Positions 23,325 through 31,807 of a stretch of DNA of 40,400 nt are shown in pieces. Numbering within the stretch: position 1 is the stretch's first letter; each line of letters begins with the position of its first letter. Origin of the DNA: JBJXHB01 sp046160725 (GTDB lineage: Bacteria > Pseudomonadota > Gammaproteobacteria > Burkholderiales > Burkholderiaceae_C); assembly GCA_046160725.1 (NCBI GenBank), contig JBJXHB010000107.1:1-40400 (forward strand), written 5' to 3'. The position numbers and the translations under genes are program-made. Under the pieces are notes generated by a model. That model was not told the DNA's origin and did no database searches. It saw nothing but the letters and a program-made list of their open reading frames with translations.

Positions 23325-23688
23325 GCGGTGCTCCTACGCGGCGGTTGAGCGCACTGGTGCGGGCCGCCTTGATGGCGCTGACGGCCAGGGTGCGGATGGC
23401 GCCCGGCGCGATGTTCATGCCCCAGCGCACGAAGTCCTCCGCCATGGCTTCCTCGGCGGCGGCGATCATGTATTCCGGCGGGGCCGGTGCGGCCTCGGTC
23501 GATGAGGCGACAAGGTTGCGGGGGTAGATACTGAACCACGTCCTGTCGTAACTGCCCCAGGATTTGGCATCGTCATATGTCACATGCACCAGCCGGTCGT
23601 CGGCCAGCGTGACAGTGCCATCGCCGAGGTTGACGTGCCGCACGCGATCCCTGTGTTGGAAAGGCGGCCAAGGTTGGGTCTCATCCAT
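23317..23688 (-). CDS. hypothetical structural-region protein (123 aa)
   Basis: ATG at 23688 is chosen, just inside the stop of the previous gene; a GTG one codon earlier would also work. Residues 8-60 look like a small beta-barrel (FQHRDRVRHVNLGDGTVTLA, RLVHVTYDD, SWGSYDRTWFSIYPRNLV), similar to KOW- or SH3-like folds. Residues 70-115 are helical (MIAAAEEAMAEDFVRW, IRTLAVSAIKAAR). It overlaps the portal gene by 8 bases. Not recognised. Confidence 0.55.
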   Translation of the reverse strand: MDETQPWPPFQHRDRVRHVNLGDGTVTLADDRLVHVTYDDAKSWGSYDRTWFSIYPRNLVASSTEAAPAPPEYMIAAAEEAMAEDFVRWGMNIAPGAIRTLAVSAIKAARTSALNRRVGAPHA

Positions 23689-23906
23689 CACGCCACCCCC
23701 GTCACGGCCGGCTTTGCATCGCTGCCGGGCAGGTAGGCCGCGGCGTTGCCCAGCACGGTGCTGGCGCGGCCACGCTGGGCGGCGATGCGGCGGCGCTCGT
23801 CGGCAGCCGCACCCAGGACCGAGGCATCGTCGCGCACCGGCGCCGGGGCCGGGATGGTGACTTGTTGCGCCGGGGCTGCCTTGGCGCCGCCGCCCAGAAA
23901 GGCCAT
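23688..23906 (-). CDS. small conserved protein upstream of portal (72 aa)
   Basis: A 72-residue protein starting MAFLGGGAKAA, then a Pro/Ala-rich linker and a charged helix with AAADERRRIAAQRGRASTVL. Short proteins with this Pro-rich start and ERRR...GRxST(I/V)L ending occur directly before portal genes in many tailed phages. They are usually called hypothetical structural proteins. Role unknown. Ends in a 1-base overlap with the next start. Confidence 0.6.
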   Translation of the reverse strand: MAFLGGGAKAAPAQQVTIPAPAPVRDDASVLGAAADERRRIAAQRGRASTVLGNAAAYLPGSDAKPAVTGVA

Positions 23907-23910
23907 GGCT

Positions 23911-24231
23911 TCAATCCTCGCGCGCTAGGGTGATGCTGGGGCCAGCGATTTCGGCGGTGACCACGGCCGGGGTGACCGTCAGGGTGCCGGCTGCCGAGGT
24001 CACCACCTGAAACTGGCGGCTATTGGCCGGCGAGCCGCGCACGAAAAAGCTGCTGCCGACGGTGAACAGCGCCAGCTGGTTGCCGCTGTCGGTGATGGTG
24101 CCGGGGTTGACGAAGGCGATGCCGGTGCCGATCACGGTGGTGCCGCGGTCGCGCTCGTATTTGGCGCGGTTGGCGCGGCTGTTGTTGCCGGAGGCGCCGA
24201 GGTTCGAAGTCTGGTGGCCGCGGGTGCTCAT
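23911..24231 (-). CDS. small virion protein at end of receptor-binding cluster (106 aa)
   Basis: A 106-residue protein. N-terminal 35 residues are polar with a KYERDRGT segment that echoes the RDxG end of the tailspike N-terminal motif. The rest is beta-rich: TVIGTGIAFVNPGTITDSGN, LALFTVGSSFFVRGSPANSR, QFQVVTSAAGTLTVTPAVV. This looks like a small surface or tail-associated domain. It lies between a tailspike-like gene and the small gene before the portal. Precise function unknown. Confidence 0.55.
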   Translation of the reverse strand: MSTRGHQTSNLGASGNNSRANRAKYERDRGTTVIGTGIAFVNPGTITDSGNQLALFTVGSSFFVRGSPANSRQFQVVTSAAGTLTVTPAVVTAEIAGPSITLARED

Positions 24232-24242
24232 GGGGGAAGCTC

Positions 24243-26801
24243 CTAGGAGTTGGCGAAATAATCGGTGACGTGCAGCGGCACGCCGGCGCCGCAGTACCGC
24301 ATGTGCTGGAACGACAGGCGCATTTCCATGTGCGTCGCCCAGGCTGGTGCGCGGCCGTCGCCATAGCGCTCCATCATCGGATCGGCCGGGACATAAACGC
24401 CGGTGTACCAGCTGCGCATCTTCTGCTGCGTCCAGGCCGCGGTGGCCGCCAGCGGCACGTCGAAATCGACTTCGCCCGCGAAGATTTCCTGGCCGATGAT
24501 CGGCCGGCCGGCGGCGTCCTGGCCGATGATCGAAACCATGAAGCGCCGGTCGAAGATACGCACGCTGGTCTGCGAATAGGCCAGGGTGATGCCCGCGCCA
24601 CCGGCCAGCGTGACGGTGCTGGTGGCCGCAGCCCCGGCCGTGACCGTCCAGGTGGTGCCGCCGGTGCGGGTTACCACGTTGCGCGTGCCGTTGATGCTGC
24701 CGGCGGCAATCCCGCCGATCGCCACCGCGCCGGCAATGGTGACTGGCCAGCCGGTGCTTGGCCCCTCGCCGCCACTAAACTGCCGCGCCGCATCGGTGAT
24801 GGTGATGATGTTACTACCGGCGGTGGTGCTGATGCAGTTGGGCACCGCAAACGGGCCGGAGGCGATGGCCGCCACCGCGGCGGGCTTGGACCAAAAGAAC
24901 CGATCGAACGCATAGCGCCCTTCGGTGACCGGGTAATACGCGCGAAAATCCATTTCGCTGGGGGACGAAGCGGCATCCACCAGCAGCTTCAGCGAGCCGC
25001 AGCCGGCGGTGCGGCCGGTTACGGTGTCCACCTCTGCCCACGCATTGCCGGGCGTATCCAGCCGGGCCATCGGCGTGCCCAAGCTGGTGTAGATGCCGCA
25101 TCGGAAGCCCACCCCATCGGATGGGGGGGAACGGTTCATGTCGCTGGCGGTGATCGGGCCGCTGATCTTGCCGGTGCCGCCGAAGCGGTCCATCACGGTG
25201 TTGAAGATCAGCATGCTGGGCAGGTTGGCGTTGCCCGGCCCGGCGGGGTTGTTCAGCACCACCCGGCCAGCGCCGCGCGCCAGCACATCGCCGGTGGTCA
25301 GGGTGCCGTAGATGAACGAGTTATCCAGGTGCAGCTCGTCCAGGTTGCTTTCCACCAGCGCCCAGGCCTGGGCCGACGCCACGCCCGCCCCGGCCTGCAC
25401 CACGGAGACGCCGCGGCCAAGAAGTTTCGAGCCGCCGCGCAGCTGGATCGCTTCGACCGATTTCGGCGTGTATTCGAGGTGCATGCCGTCCACGTTGAGC
25501 ATCGCCTGGTTGTTGGCGCGGATCGAGGGCTTGTCGGACGCCTGATAGTCGAAGCTGCTGTCCTTGATGTTGAGCTTGCTGCCGCCCTCCAGGTCGATGC
25601 CGATGCCCTCGTTAAACACCGTGCAGCGGTGGATCAGCAGGTTCTCGCCGGCATCGAAGCTGCCGTTTTCGAAAATCCAGGCCGGCTCGCAATAGCCGAT
25701 GCCGCAATGGTTGATGCTGGACAGATAGGCGCGGTCCGATTGGCGGATGGCGCCGGTGAAGCCGCGGCCGGTGCGCATGCCGATTTCGGTGTAATGGAGG
25801 TTCAACTGCGCGGCGCGGCCACCGAAGCTCTTTTGCAGGAAGCCCGAAATGCCGCTGGCTTTGCCAGGGCCATAGATGCGCCCGCCAAACCATTCCTGCT
25901 TGTCGCGGTCGGCATCGACCGCGCCGTCTCCGGTGGCCCAGATGGCGCAGTTGAACAGAAACGGCTTCAGCACCGGAGCACTGACCACGGCATCGCAGTT
26001 GAACACCGTCCAGGTGATATAGGCGGTCAGGGGCGCGTCGAGCTGGAAGTCGCGGCGGATCACGGTCGGGCCGTCGGTGTAAAGCGTCTGCGTCACGCCG
26101 GGCGGCTCGGACAGGCCGCCCTGGCCGACTTCACTGCTGGCAAAGCCGACGCCGCACTGCGCCAGGCCGGCGACCGCTGCAGATGCGCCTTCGGTCATCT
26201 CCAGGGTGAATTCAAGGCGCCAACGGCCGGCGGGGATGGTGATCTGCCGCCCCATCTGGCCGAAGCTGGTGCCGCCGGGCGGTGGATCGGTAAAGGTCGC
26301 GACCCCGGCGCCGAACACCCAGTCGGTGCGGGGGCCAAGCAAAGTGTTGGTCCAGCCGCTGGAGAAATCGGGCGAGGGTATCAGGTTGACGCTGGTGGTC
26401 TCGGCCACCATCTCGCCGAACAGCAGGTCGGACGGTCCCTGATAGACCAGGGTGCGGCCGGTGATGCAGGTCAGCATCTTCTGGATGTAGTAGCTTGCCT
26501 CGGGCCGCGCGGTCAGCCAGCCGCCGCTATACAGCGCTGCCTGCCAGGCCAGCCAGTCCATCTCATTGCCGATGCTGTCGGCAAAGGAGTAGATGCCGCC
26601 ATTATAGGCCTGGAGGTCGGCCAGGGTGTCGATGCCCAGGAAATCGCGCGCCGGGTGGCTGGTGCCGTCGCCGACCGCGCCCCAGTCCTCCGGCGTGAAG
26701 GCGGTCATGACGCTGCCGCCAATGCCGTGCAGCACAGCACCGCGATCGCGCGAATAACTGCGCGTGCCGACGCCGTGCGTGCCGGAGTTGGTGAGGGTCA
26801 C
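24243..26801 (-). CDS. large tailspike-like receptor-binding protein
   Basis: Read from the GTG at 26801 in a GTGA overlap, giving 852 residues; upstream in-frame starts lie deep inside the preceding gene and give an unlikely Arg/His-rich leader. The first 22 residues (TLTNSGTHGVGTRSYSRDRG) parallel the start of the preceding tailspike. Residues about 33-110 contain FTPEDWGAVGDGT, the common opening of spike beta-helices. Later, coil-like repeats (for example LNIKDSSFDYQASDKPSIRA, LHLDNSFIYGTL) indicate a right-handed beta-helix. The C-terminal 250 residues are beta-rich, with RFMVSIIGQDAAGRPIIGQE and MEMRLSFQHMRYCGAG, and look like a carbohydrate-binding module. A role in capsule or lipopolysaccharide recognition is inferred. 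Confidence 0.72.
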   Translation of the reverse strand: MTLTNSGTHGVGTRSYSRDRGAVLHGIGGSVMTAFTPEDWGAVGDGTSHPARDFLGIDTLADLQAYNGGIYSFADSIGNEMDWLAWQAALYSGGWLTARPEASYYIQKMLTCITGRTLVYQGPSDLLFGEMVAETTSVNLIPSPDFSSGWTNTLLGPRTDWVFGAGVATFTDPPPGGTSFGQMGRQITIPAGRWRLEFTLEMTEGASAAVAGLAQCGVGFASSEVGQGGLSEPPGVTQTLYTDGPTVIRRDFQLDAPLTAYITWTVFNCDAVVSAPVLKPFLFNCAIWATGDGAVDADRDKQEWFGGRIYGPGKASGISGFLQKSFGGRAAQLNLHYTEIGMRTGRGFTGAIRQSDRAYLSSINHCGIGYCEPAWIFENGSFDAGENLLIHRCTVFNEGIGIDLEGGSKLNIKDSSFDYQASDKPSIRANNQAMLNVDGMHLEYTPKSVEAIQLRGGSKLLGRGVSVVQAGAGVASAQAWALVESNLDELHLDNSFIYGTLTTGDVLARGAGRVVLNNPAGPGNANLPSMLIFNTVMDRFGGTGKISGPITASDMNRSPPSDGVGFRCGIYTSLGTPMARLDTPGNAWAEVDTVTGRTAGCGSLKLLVDAASSPSEMDFRAYYPVTEGRYAFDRFFWSKPAAVAAIASGPFAVPNCISTTAGSNIITITDAARQFSGGEGPSTGWPVTIAGAVAIGGIAAGSINGTRNVVTRTGGTTWTVTAGAAATSTVTLAGGAGITLAYSQTSVRIFDRRFMVSIIGQDAAGRPIIGQEIFAGEVDFDVPLAATAAWTQQKMRSWYTGVYVPADPMMERYGDGRAPAWATHMEMRLSFQHMRYCGAGVPLHVTDYFANS

Positions 26802-28936
26802 GAAGCGGTCCACCCGGTGCTGCCGCTGCCGGAGGTTTTCTTGTAGTGCGTGGTGCCCACCCCGCCATCGGTGCGGAAGAAGCTGCTGCCGATCGTCGCG
26901 GTGACCACGCCTTCCGGCGTGCCGGTGCCGGCCTGGTGCGTGGTGCCGCCGATATTGAGCACGGTGGGATAGAGCGTTCCGGCGGGGGCGGCGAAACCTA
27001 CCGGACACCAGGCCGACTGCCAGGCGCGCAAGGACAGCGCGCCTTGGTTGGCCACGGTGATGGTGGCTCCGGCGGCTGAGGGGGTTTGAATGATCGCGCC
27101 GTCGGTGATGCGGAACTGGCTGCCGTGGGCCAGCAGCGCGAGCTGCTTGCCGTTGACCAGCGGCACGCCGACCACCGCCACCGCCGTGGCGCCGCTGCCG
27201 GAACCGGCGGAGAGGTCCAGCGTTGGCGTGCCAGAATAGCCGCTGCCGGCCGCGGTGATCACCAGGGCGGCTATCCGGCCGTCGCGGCTGACCTTGGCCA
27301 CCACGGTGGCACCCGCGCCGCCGCCGCCGGTGACCGGCACGTTAAAATCGGCGGTATAGCCGGTGCCGCGCGCGGTCAGCTTGGCCGCCGTCAGGGTGCC
27401 GCTGCCGACGCTCTGGCTGTAGGACTGCAACACGGTGATGGCGGCGGTGTCGCTGTTGAAGGCCAGCGCATCGGCCCAATCGGGGAAGGTGATGGTGGCG
27501 GCGGTGTTCATCAGGAAGGCTTCGCCGACCGTGTTGCCGACCAGGCGATTGCCCTGGATGCGGCCGCTGGTGATGCCGCCGCGAATGGCGTTGTTGGCGG
27601 TGGTGTCCGGCCAGACGAAGACATTATCCAGGATGCGGGTATCATCCGGCAGGCCCGTCATCAGGATGCCGAAATTGCTGCTGGATCGGGTTTCGATAAT
27701 CCGGTTGCGGGCAATATCAAGTCCAACCGTGTCCCAGGGGAAGTAAAAGCTGCCGCTGTCGTTGCGGCTGACGCCGATGGCCGCGATACCATTGTTGATC
27801 AGCAGATTGTCGGTGCAGGATACATGCTCGCAGGCGCCGAGATTGATGCCGATGCCCGAATTATCGCTGATCTGGTTGTGCGCGACAGTGCCATAGCGGC
27901 TGCCGCCGAAATCAATCCCCCAGTAGATGTTGTTGTCCAGGATGTTGCCGATGATCGACACACGCTCGGCATTGGCGCAGATGCCGGCATGGGTGGTGCT
28001 GCCGTTGCCACGCGCGGTGTTGCCGATGATCGTGGTCCCGGTGGCCTGCACGAAGATGCCATAGCCGTCATTTTCGTTGACCTGGCAGCCGGTCACGATC
28101 AGCCCGTGCACGGGATCTGAGCCGTGGCCCTCGGTGCGTACGCTGGCGATGCCGGCGACGAAAAACCCCAGCACCGCGATGCCGCCGCCATTGCGCTCGG
28201 CGCGGACATTGGAGATGCGCATGTTGGGCACGGTGTCGGCGGCCGGGGTGATCGCCTGGTCGTAGAAGTAGATCCCGTTGGCGGTGTTGTCGCTGTAGTC
28301 GCCGCCGTCGATGCTGATGCCAGCGCCGGTGCGCTGGAGGTTGAGGCCGTCGCCGTCGTTGTCGTAGGCCTCGCAATCCTTGATCGCCACTTCGCGCCCG
28401 GCCGGGTTGGTGCTGGGGATCAGCGACAGGATGATGCCGCCGCCATAGCCGCTGGCCGCCTTGGCGCCGAAACTGCGCAGGCGGCGCAGCTGGAAATCCG
28501 AACAGGCCGACAGGGTCAGGTTGTTGCTGCCCAGCGTCTGGTTTGCCTTGTTGCCGTCGAAGCCGATATCGGCAATCGAGAAATCGCTGCGGCTGGTGGC
28601 GGTCAGGATGCTGGCGGTGCTGGCGGCCGAGCCCCGCCGCTTGAGGATCGACAAGTCGTTGCCGTCGCCGAACAGCGCCGGCAGGCCGGATGGCCAGGTC
28701 AGGGCCGAGACTAGCCAGGTGCCGGCCGGCAGGTAGACCGGCAGCCCAGCCGCCGCCCCGGCGGTCAGCGCCGCCTGGATCTGCACCGTGTCGTCGTTGC
28801 TGCCGTTGCCGGCGGCGCCCTCGTCGCGCACGTCGATCCAGCTGGCGGGCTGGTCGCCCGGCGGGATGGCGCCGGCGTCGCGCAGGAAAGTGCGCGATCC
28901 CGTGCCGTGCGTGCCGGTGTTGAGGCGGGTTGCCAC
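26798..28936 (-). CDS. tailspike with beta-helix and fibre-tip domain
   Basis: A 712-residue protein with a GTG start at 28936. Residues 2-22 (ATRLNTGTHGTGSRTFLRD) form a short motif shared with the next gene. IDVRDEGAAGNGSNDDTVQI and QAALTAGAAAGLPVYLPAGT open a pectate-lyase-type beta-helix that runs to about residue 470, with many N.I..N coil repeats (TTIIGNTARGNG, RVSIIGNILDNNIYWGI). Residues 480-600 hold Gly/Ala-rich strands (TARGTGYTADFNVPVTGGGG). The end, IGSSFFRTDGGVGTTHYKKT then GSTGWTA, is a domain found at tail-fibre tips. It should bind, and perhaps depolymerise, host polysaccharide. Confidence 0.8.
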   Translation of the reverse strand: MATRLNTGTHGTGSRTFLRDAGAIPPGDQPASWIDVRDEGAAGNGSNDDTVQIQAALTAGAAAGLPVYLPAGTWLVSALTWPSGLPALFGDGNDLSILKRRGSAASTASILTATSRSDFSIADIGFDGNKANQTLGSNNLTLSACSDFQLRRLRSFGAKAASGYGGGIILSLIPSTNPAGREVAIKDCEAYDNDGDGLNLQRTGAGISIDGGDYSDNTANGIYFYDQAITPAADTVPNMRISNVRAERNGGGIAVLGFFVAGIASVRTEGHGSDPVHGLIVTGCQVNENDGYGIFVQATGTTIIGNTARGNGSTTHAGICANAERVSIIGNILDNNIYWGIDFGGSRYGTVAHNQISDNSGIGINLGACEHVSCTDNLLINNGIAAIGVSRNDSGSFYFPWDTVGLDIARNRIIETRSSSNFGILMTGLPDDTRILDNVFVWPDTTANNAIRGGITSGRIQGNRLVGNTVGEAFLMNTAATITFPDWADALAFNSDTAAITVLQSYSQSVGSGTLTAAKLTARGTGYTADFNVPVTGGGGAGATVVAKVSRDGRIAALVITAAGSGYSGTPTLDLSAGSGSGATAVAVVGVPLVNGKQLALLAHGSQFRITDGAIIQTPSAAGATITVANQGALSLRAWQSAWCPVGFAAPAGTLYPTVLNIGGTTHQAGTGTPEGVVTATIGSSFFRTDGGVGTTHYKKTSGSGSTGWTAS

Positions 28937-29911
28937 TTACCATTCCCACACGATGACGACGCCGTTGGCGCCGGCACCGCCATTACCGCCGACCCGGCCA
29001 GAGCCGCTGTCGCCAGCACCACCGCCGCCGCCGCCGCCGCCAAAGGTGCCACCGGCCCCACCGGCCCCACCATTGGCGGCAGTGCCCGAACCGCCACCGC
29101 CGCCGCCCGCGCCGAGCACACCGCCTGAATTCATGGTCATGATGGCGCCGCCCGCCGCGGCGCCGGCCGGGCCAGCACCGCCCGCCGTGGCGATGGCGCC
29201 GGCCGTGCCGGTCCCGTTGCCACCGGCTTGCACAACGATACCGGACGCAGCGCCGGCGGCCGCGGCACCGGCGTTAAAGCCGCCGCCGGATCCGCCGCCG
29301 CTGGCGGTATTGGGGGCGTTACCACCCGCCGCCGCCACACCAATGGCGCTGGTGCCACCGCCGCCGGCACCAGCGCCGGAGTAGATGAATGTTCCGGAGG
29401 GCGTGCCACCGTTGCCCGTGCCACCGGAATTGCCGAAGGTGAAGCCACCACCGCCGGATGTCGTGCCGCTCACGGCCTGGACGTTGCGCCCAGGCGCCGG
29501 GCCACCACCGCCGCCCGATGTCGCAAGCGCCGAGCCGGGGCCACCACCGCCACCGCCGCCGCCGAACACCAGCGCGCCGAAACTGCTGATGCCGCCCTGG
29601 GTGCCGGTCGGCGTGCCGCTGGTGCCGCCCGCGCCACCGGCGCCGCGCGTGACGGTAACGGTGGCGGCCAGCAAGGCGGCGTCGTAGACGGCAAAATCCC
29701 AAGCGCCGCTGCCGCCGCCGCCGCCGCCGGAGCCGCCGCCGGCCGCCCCGTAGGTGCCACCAAAGCCGCCACCGCCACCGCCGCCGACCACCAGCGTGGC
29801 AACCTTCTTGGCATAGGGGTTCCTGATCCAGGTGCCGTTAGCGCTGAAGGTGGTGACCTTGTTGGCCGCGGCGAGGTTGAGGACTTCGGCGCCGCCGAAT
29901 GGAACGGGCAT
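28937..29911 (-). CDS. glycine-rich tail adhesin candidate
   Basis: A 324-residue protein dominated by Gly runs separated by short hydrophobic strands. The first 40 residues are ordinary (NLAAANKVTTFSANGTW, then IRNPYAKKVATLVVGGGG). The end, GGAGANGVVIVWEW, is the typical closing strand of glycine-rich phage domains. The layout resembles the polyglycine sandwich of T-even gp38 adhesins, where loops between Gly helices contact the receptor. It is encoded first in a run of receptor-binding genes. Gly codon repeats make this a likely site of slippage or recombination. Confidence 0.7.
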   Translation of the reverse strand: MPVPFGGAEVLNLAAANKVTTFSANGTWIRNPYAKKVATLVVGGGGGGGFGGTYGAAGGGSGGGGGGSGAWDFAVYDAALLAATVTVTRGAGGAGGTSGTPTGTQGGISSFGALVFGGGGGGGGPGSALATSGGGGGPAPGRNVQAVSGTTSGGGGFTFGNSGGTGNGGTPSGTFIYSGAGAGGGGTSAIGVAAAGGNAPNTASGGGSGGGFNAGAAAAGAASGIVVQAGGNGTGTAGAIATAGGAGPAGAAAGGAIMTMNSGGVLGAGGGGGGSGTAANGGAGGAGGTFGGGGGGGGAGDSGSGRVGGNGGAGANGVVIVWEW

Positions 29912-29923
29912 TGGTTTGCGCTC

Positions 29924-30274
29924 CTAGCTGAAGTCGCGGCACAGCAGCGTGATGCTGCGGTTGCCGCCTTGGTTGGCCGGCACGGCCGAGGTGCCGGAGC
30001 GGAGCTTGAGGACGTTGTGGCCGCGGATCAGGCTGATCGGCATAACGACGCGCCGGTTGATGTCCACGGTGGCGGTGATCTCCACCCCGGCGACGTCGAA
30101 CAGCGGCAGGAAGGTGCCGCCGGAAGCTTCGGCCGCCTCGAAGGACAGCCCGGCGGCTGACCAGATGGCCGGCATGATGATCGCCTCGACCATCAGCCCG
30201 TTGAGCACGATCTCATCGGACAGGCTGGCGGCGTTCAAGATGGTCCCGGTGAGTGTCATGGTGCGGATCGGCAT
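29924..30274 (-). CDS. hypothetical virion-region protein (116 aa)
   Basis: A 116-residue beta-rich protein between the terminase and the glycine-rich adhesin. It starts MPIRTMTLTGTILNAA, followed by VLNGLMVEAIIMPAIWSAAG, LSFEAAEASGGTFLPLFDVA and a closing SITLLCRDF. The alternating strands suggest a small beta-sandwich. Genes of this shape and place are often virion surface or decoration proteins. Not recognised with certainty. Confidence 0.55.
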   Translation of the reverse strand: MPIRTMTLTGTILNAASLSDEIVLNGLMVEAIIMPAIWSAAGLSFEAAEASGGTFLPLFDVAGVEITATVDINRRVVMPISLIRGHNVLKLRSGTSAVPANQGGNRSITLLCRDFS

Positions 30275-30277
30275 GGG

Positions 30278-31807
30278 CTAGCCTCCAACGGATGCGTAGG
30301 GGTCCCATTCCGGGGACTGGGCGGGCAGGCGGGCGGCTTGGGCGGCGTCCACGCCACGACGGGTGCGGATCTCGCTGTCCTCGCCGGCGTAGCTGTTGGC
30401 GTATTGGCCGGCATCGTGGACGTGGCTGGGCGCGGTTTTCTCGGCCTGCTCGGTGTTGAAGCGCGCGGCGGTGCCGGCGATGCGGCGGAAGCGGTAGCCG
30501 GAGTTGAAACCGGCGCGGACCACGCGGCATTCCGGGTTGAGCTGGAACGCCGGCTCGCCGTCGATCAGCATGGTCAGCGGGCGGCGCACGGCTTCCCAGC
30601 GTGGAATCGGGTTGTTGGTCGGCGCCGGGTAGATGCGGATGCCGGCCTGGGCGGCGACGATCTGTGACCAGTCCTGCTCGCCCGCCTTCTTGTCGGCGCC
30701 ATAGAGCGCGCTGGGGTCGCAGCAGCCGACGATGCCGCCGGTCCAGTCGGGGAAGCGCTCGCGCAGTTTTTGCGCCAGCATCTCGCCGAAGCGGCGCGGG
30801 CCGGTGCCGGGCTCGGCGCACAGCTCGGACAGCCAGAGCACCTTGCCGGAGGGCAGGCGCTGCATGAACAGCGCGGCGGGCTGCATGCCGGCGTCCAGGC
30901 CGACCACCAGGCGCAGCGGCGGCACGCCCGGGTGATCGTCGGCGCGGACGTGCAACAGGTCGTTGAACTCGCCATAGACCGGCATGCCGGAGCGGGAGAA
31001 GCCCGGCTTGTTGTGCACCATGCGGGTGGAGTAGCCGGGGTTGTTGCTGTTGGCCGCGACCTGGCGCTCGTAATATTCGCGCCCGCCCGGCAGGTTCGGC
31101 AGGTTCTCGGCCTTGGGGTCCATGCCGCCGGGCTGGCGGAACAGGCTGATGCCGCGCGCGCGCAGCTCGGCGGGGGTGGCGAGGAAGAAGTCTTCGTAGA
31201 GCCAGCTATCGAGCTCCGGCGCGTTGCAGTCGTAGAGGATGCCGTGCCAGCTCGGGCCGCCTTCGGACATTGGCGGGAAGCGGCCGGTGCGGCCGATGGC
31301 GTAGGTGAAGACCTCCTGGCTCATCATGTCGAGCTCATTGAGGTAGAAAGCCGTCACCTCGTAGCCGCGCAGAACTTCCTCGACCGACTGGTCGCCGATC
31401 GCCACGAAGTCGACCTGCAAGTCCAGCATCGTGCGGTCCGGCAGGTAGAACTGGATGCGGTGGCTGGCCGGCGCGTTCTCCGCGCCATTCCAGGTCCCCA
31501 GCGTTTTTGGGAAGCGGGACTGCCAGCTCGGGATCGTGCTGCGGGAGAGCTGGCGATAGGTGTCACGCACGATGCAGAGTTTGAACCGCCGCACCGGCCA
31601 TGGCGCCCCGCCCCCCGGCCCGGCCTCGAAAACCCCGGTTGACGGCGCTTGCGCCTGGCCGAGGCGGACGGCCTTCATGATCGCTGCCGTGGTTTTCCCC
31701 GAACCCACCGGCCCATTGATCCCGGAAACCGGCGAGCGGTCGGCCATGAACGCCGCTGCGACCGGACCCGGGGGTGCCCAGGACAGGTTGATGCGGTGCT
31801 CGCTCAT
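30278..31807 (-). CDS. terL: terminase large subunit
   Basis: A 509-residue packaging motor. Walker A is GPVGSGKTT (32-40), and Walker B with its catalytic Glu is in FYLNELD (154-160, E158). The nuclease half has RuvC-like acidic residues at D305 (VVGLDAG) and D364 (GCCDPSA), and a later Asp/His segment (HVHDAGQYA). It translocates DNA into the procapsid through the portal and cuts the concatemer. It starts in a 4-base overlap with the small-subunit candidate, the standard order. A gene order with the receptor-binding cluster between terL and portal is less usual. Confidence 0.92.
   Translation of the reverse strand: MSEHRINLSWAPPGPVAAAFMADRSPVSGINGPVGSGKTTAAIMKAVRLGQAQAPSTGVFEAGPGGGAPWPVRRFKLCIVRDTYRQLSRSTIPSWQSRFPKTLGTWNGAENAPASHRIQFYLPDRTMLDLQVDFVAIGDQSVEEVLRGYEVTAFYLNELDMMSQEVFTYAIGRTGRFPPMSEGGPSWHGILYDCNAPELDSWLYEDFFLATPAELRARGISLFRQPGGMDPKAENLPNLPGGREYYERQVAANSNNPGYSTRMVHNKPGFSRSGMPVYGEFNDLLHVRADDHPGVPPLRLVVGLDAGMQPAALFMQRLPSGKVLWLSELCAEPGTGPRRFGEMLAQKLRERFPDWTGGIVGCCDPSALYGADKKAGEQDWSQIVAAQAGIRIYPAPTNNPIPRWEAVRRPLTMLIDGEPAFQLNPECRVVRAGFNSGYRFRRIAGTAARFNTEQAEKTAPSHVHDAGQYANSYAGEDSEIRTRRGVDAAQAARLPAQSPEWDPYASVGG

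Noticed and set aside
24270..26846. 858-codon open frame on the plus strand
   Set aside because: It mirrors the tailspike-like gene on the other strand; the product is rich in Gly, His, Ala and Arg with no domain, as expected for antisense frames in GC-rich DNA. The same holds for the plus-strand frames at 12,345-14,126, 15,448-17,001, 6,645-7,901 and 9,526-10,986.
24243..29911. Diversity-generating retroelement, as in BPP-1
   Set aside because: A Bbp19-type gene hints at BPP-1 kinship, but no reverse transcriptase gene and no template/variable repeat pair was seen near the receptor-binding genes.
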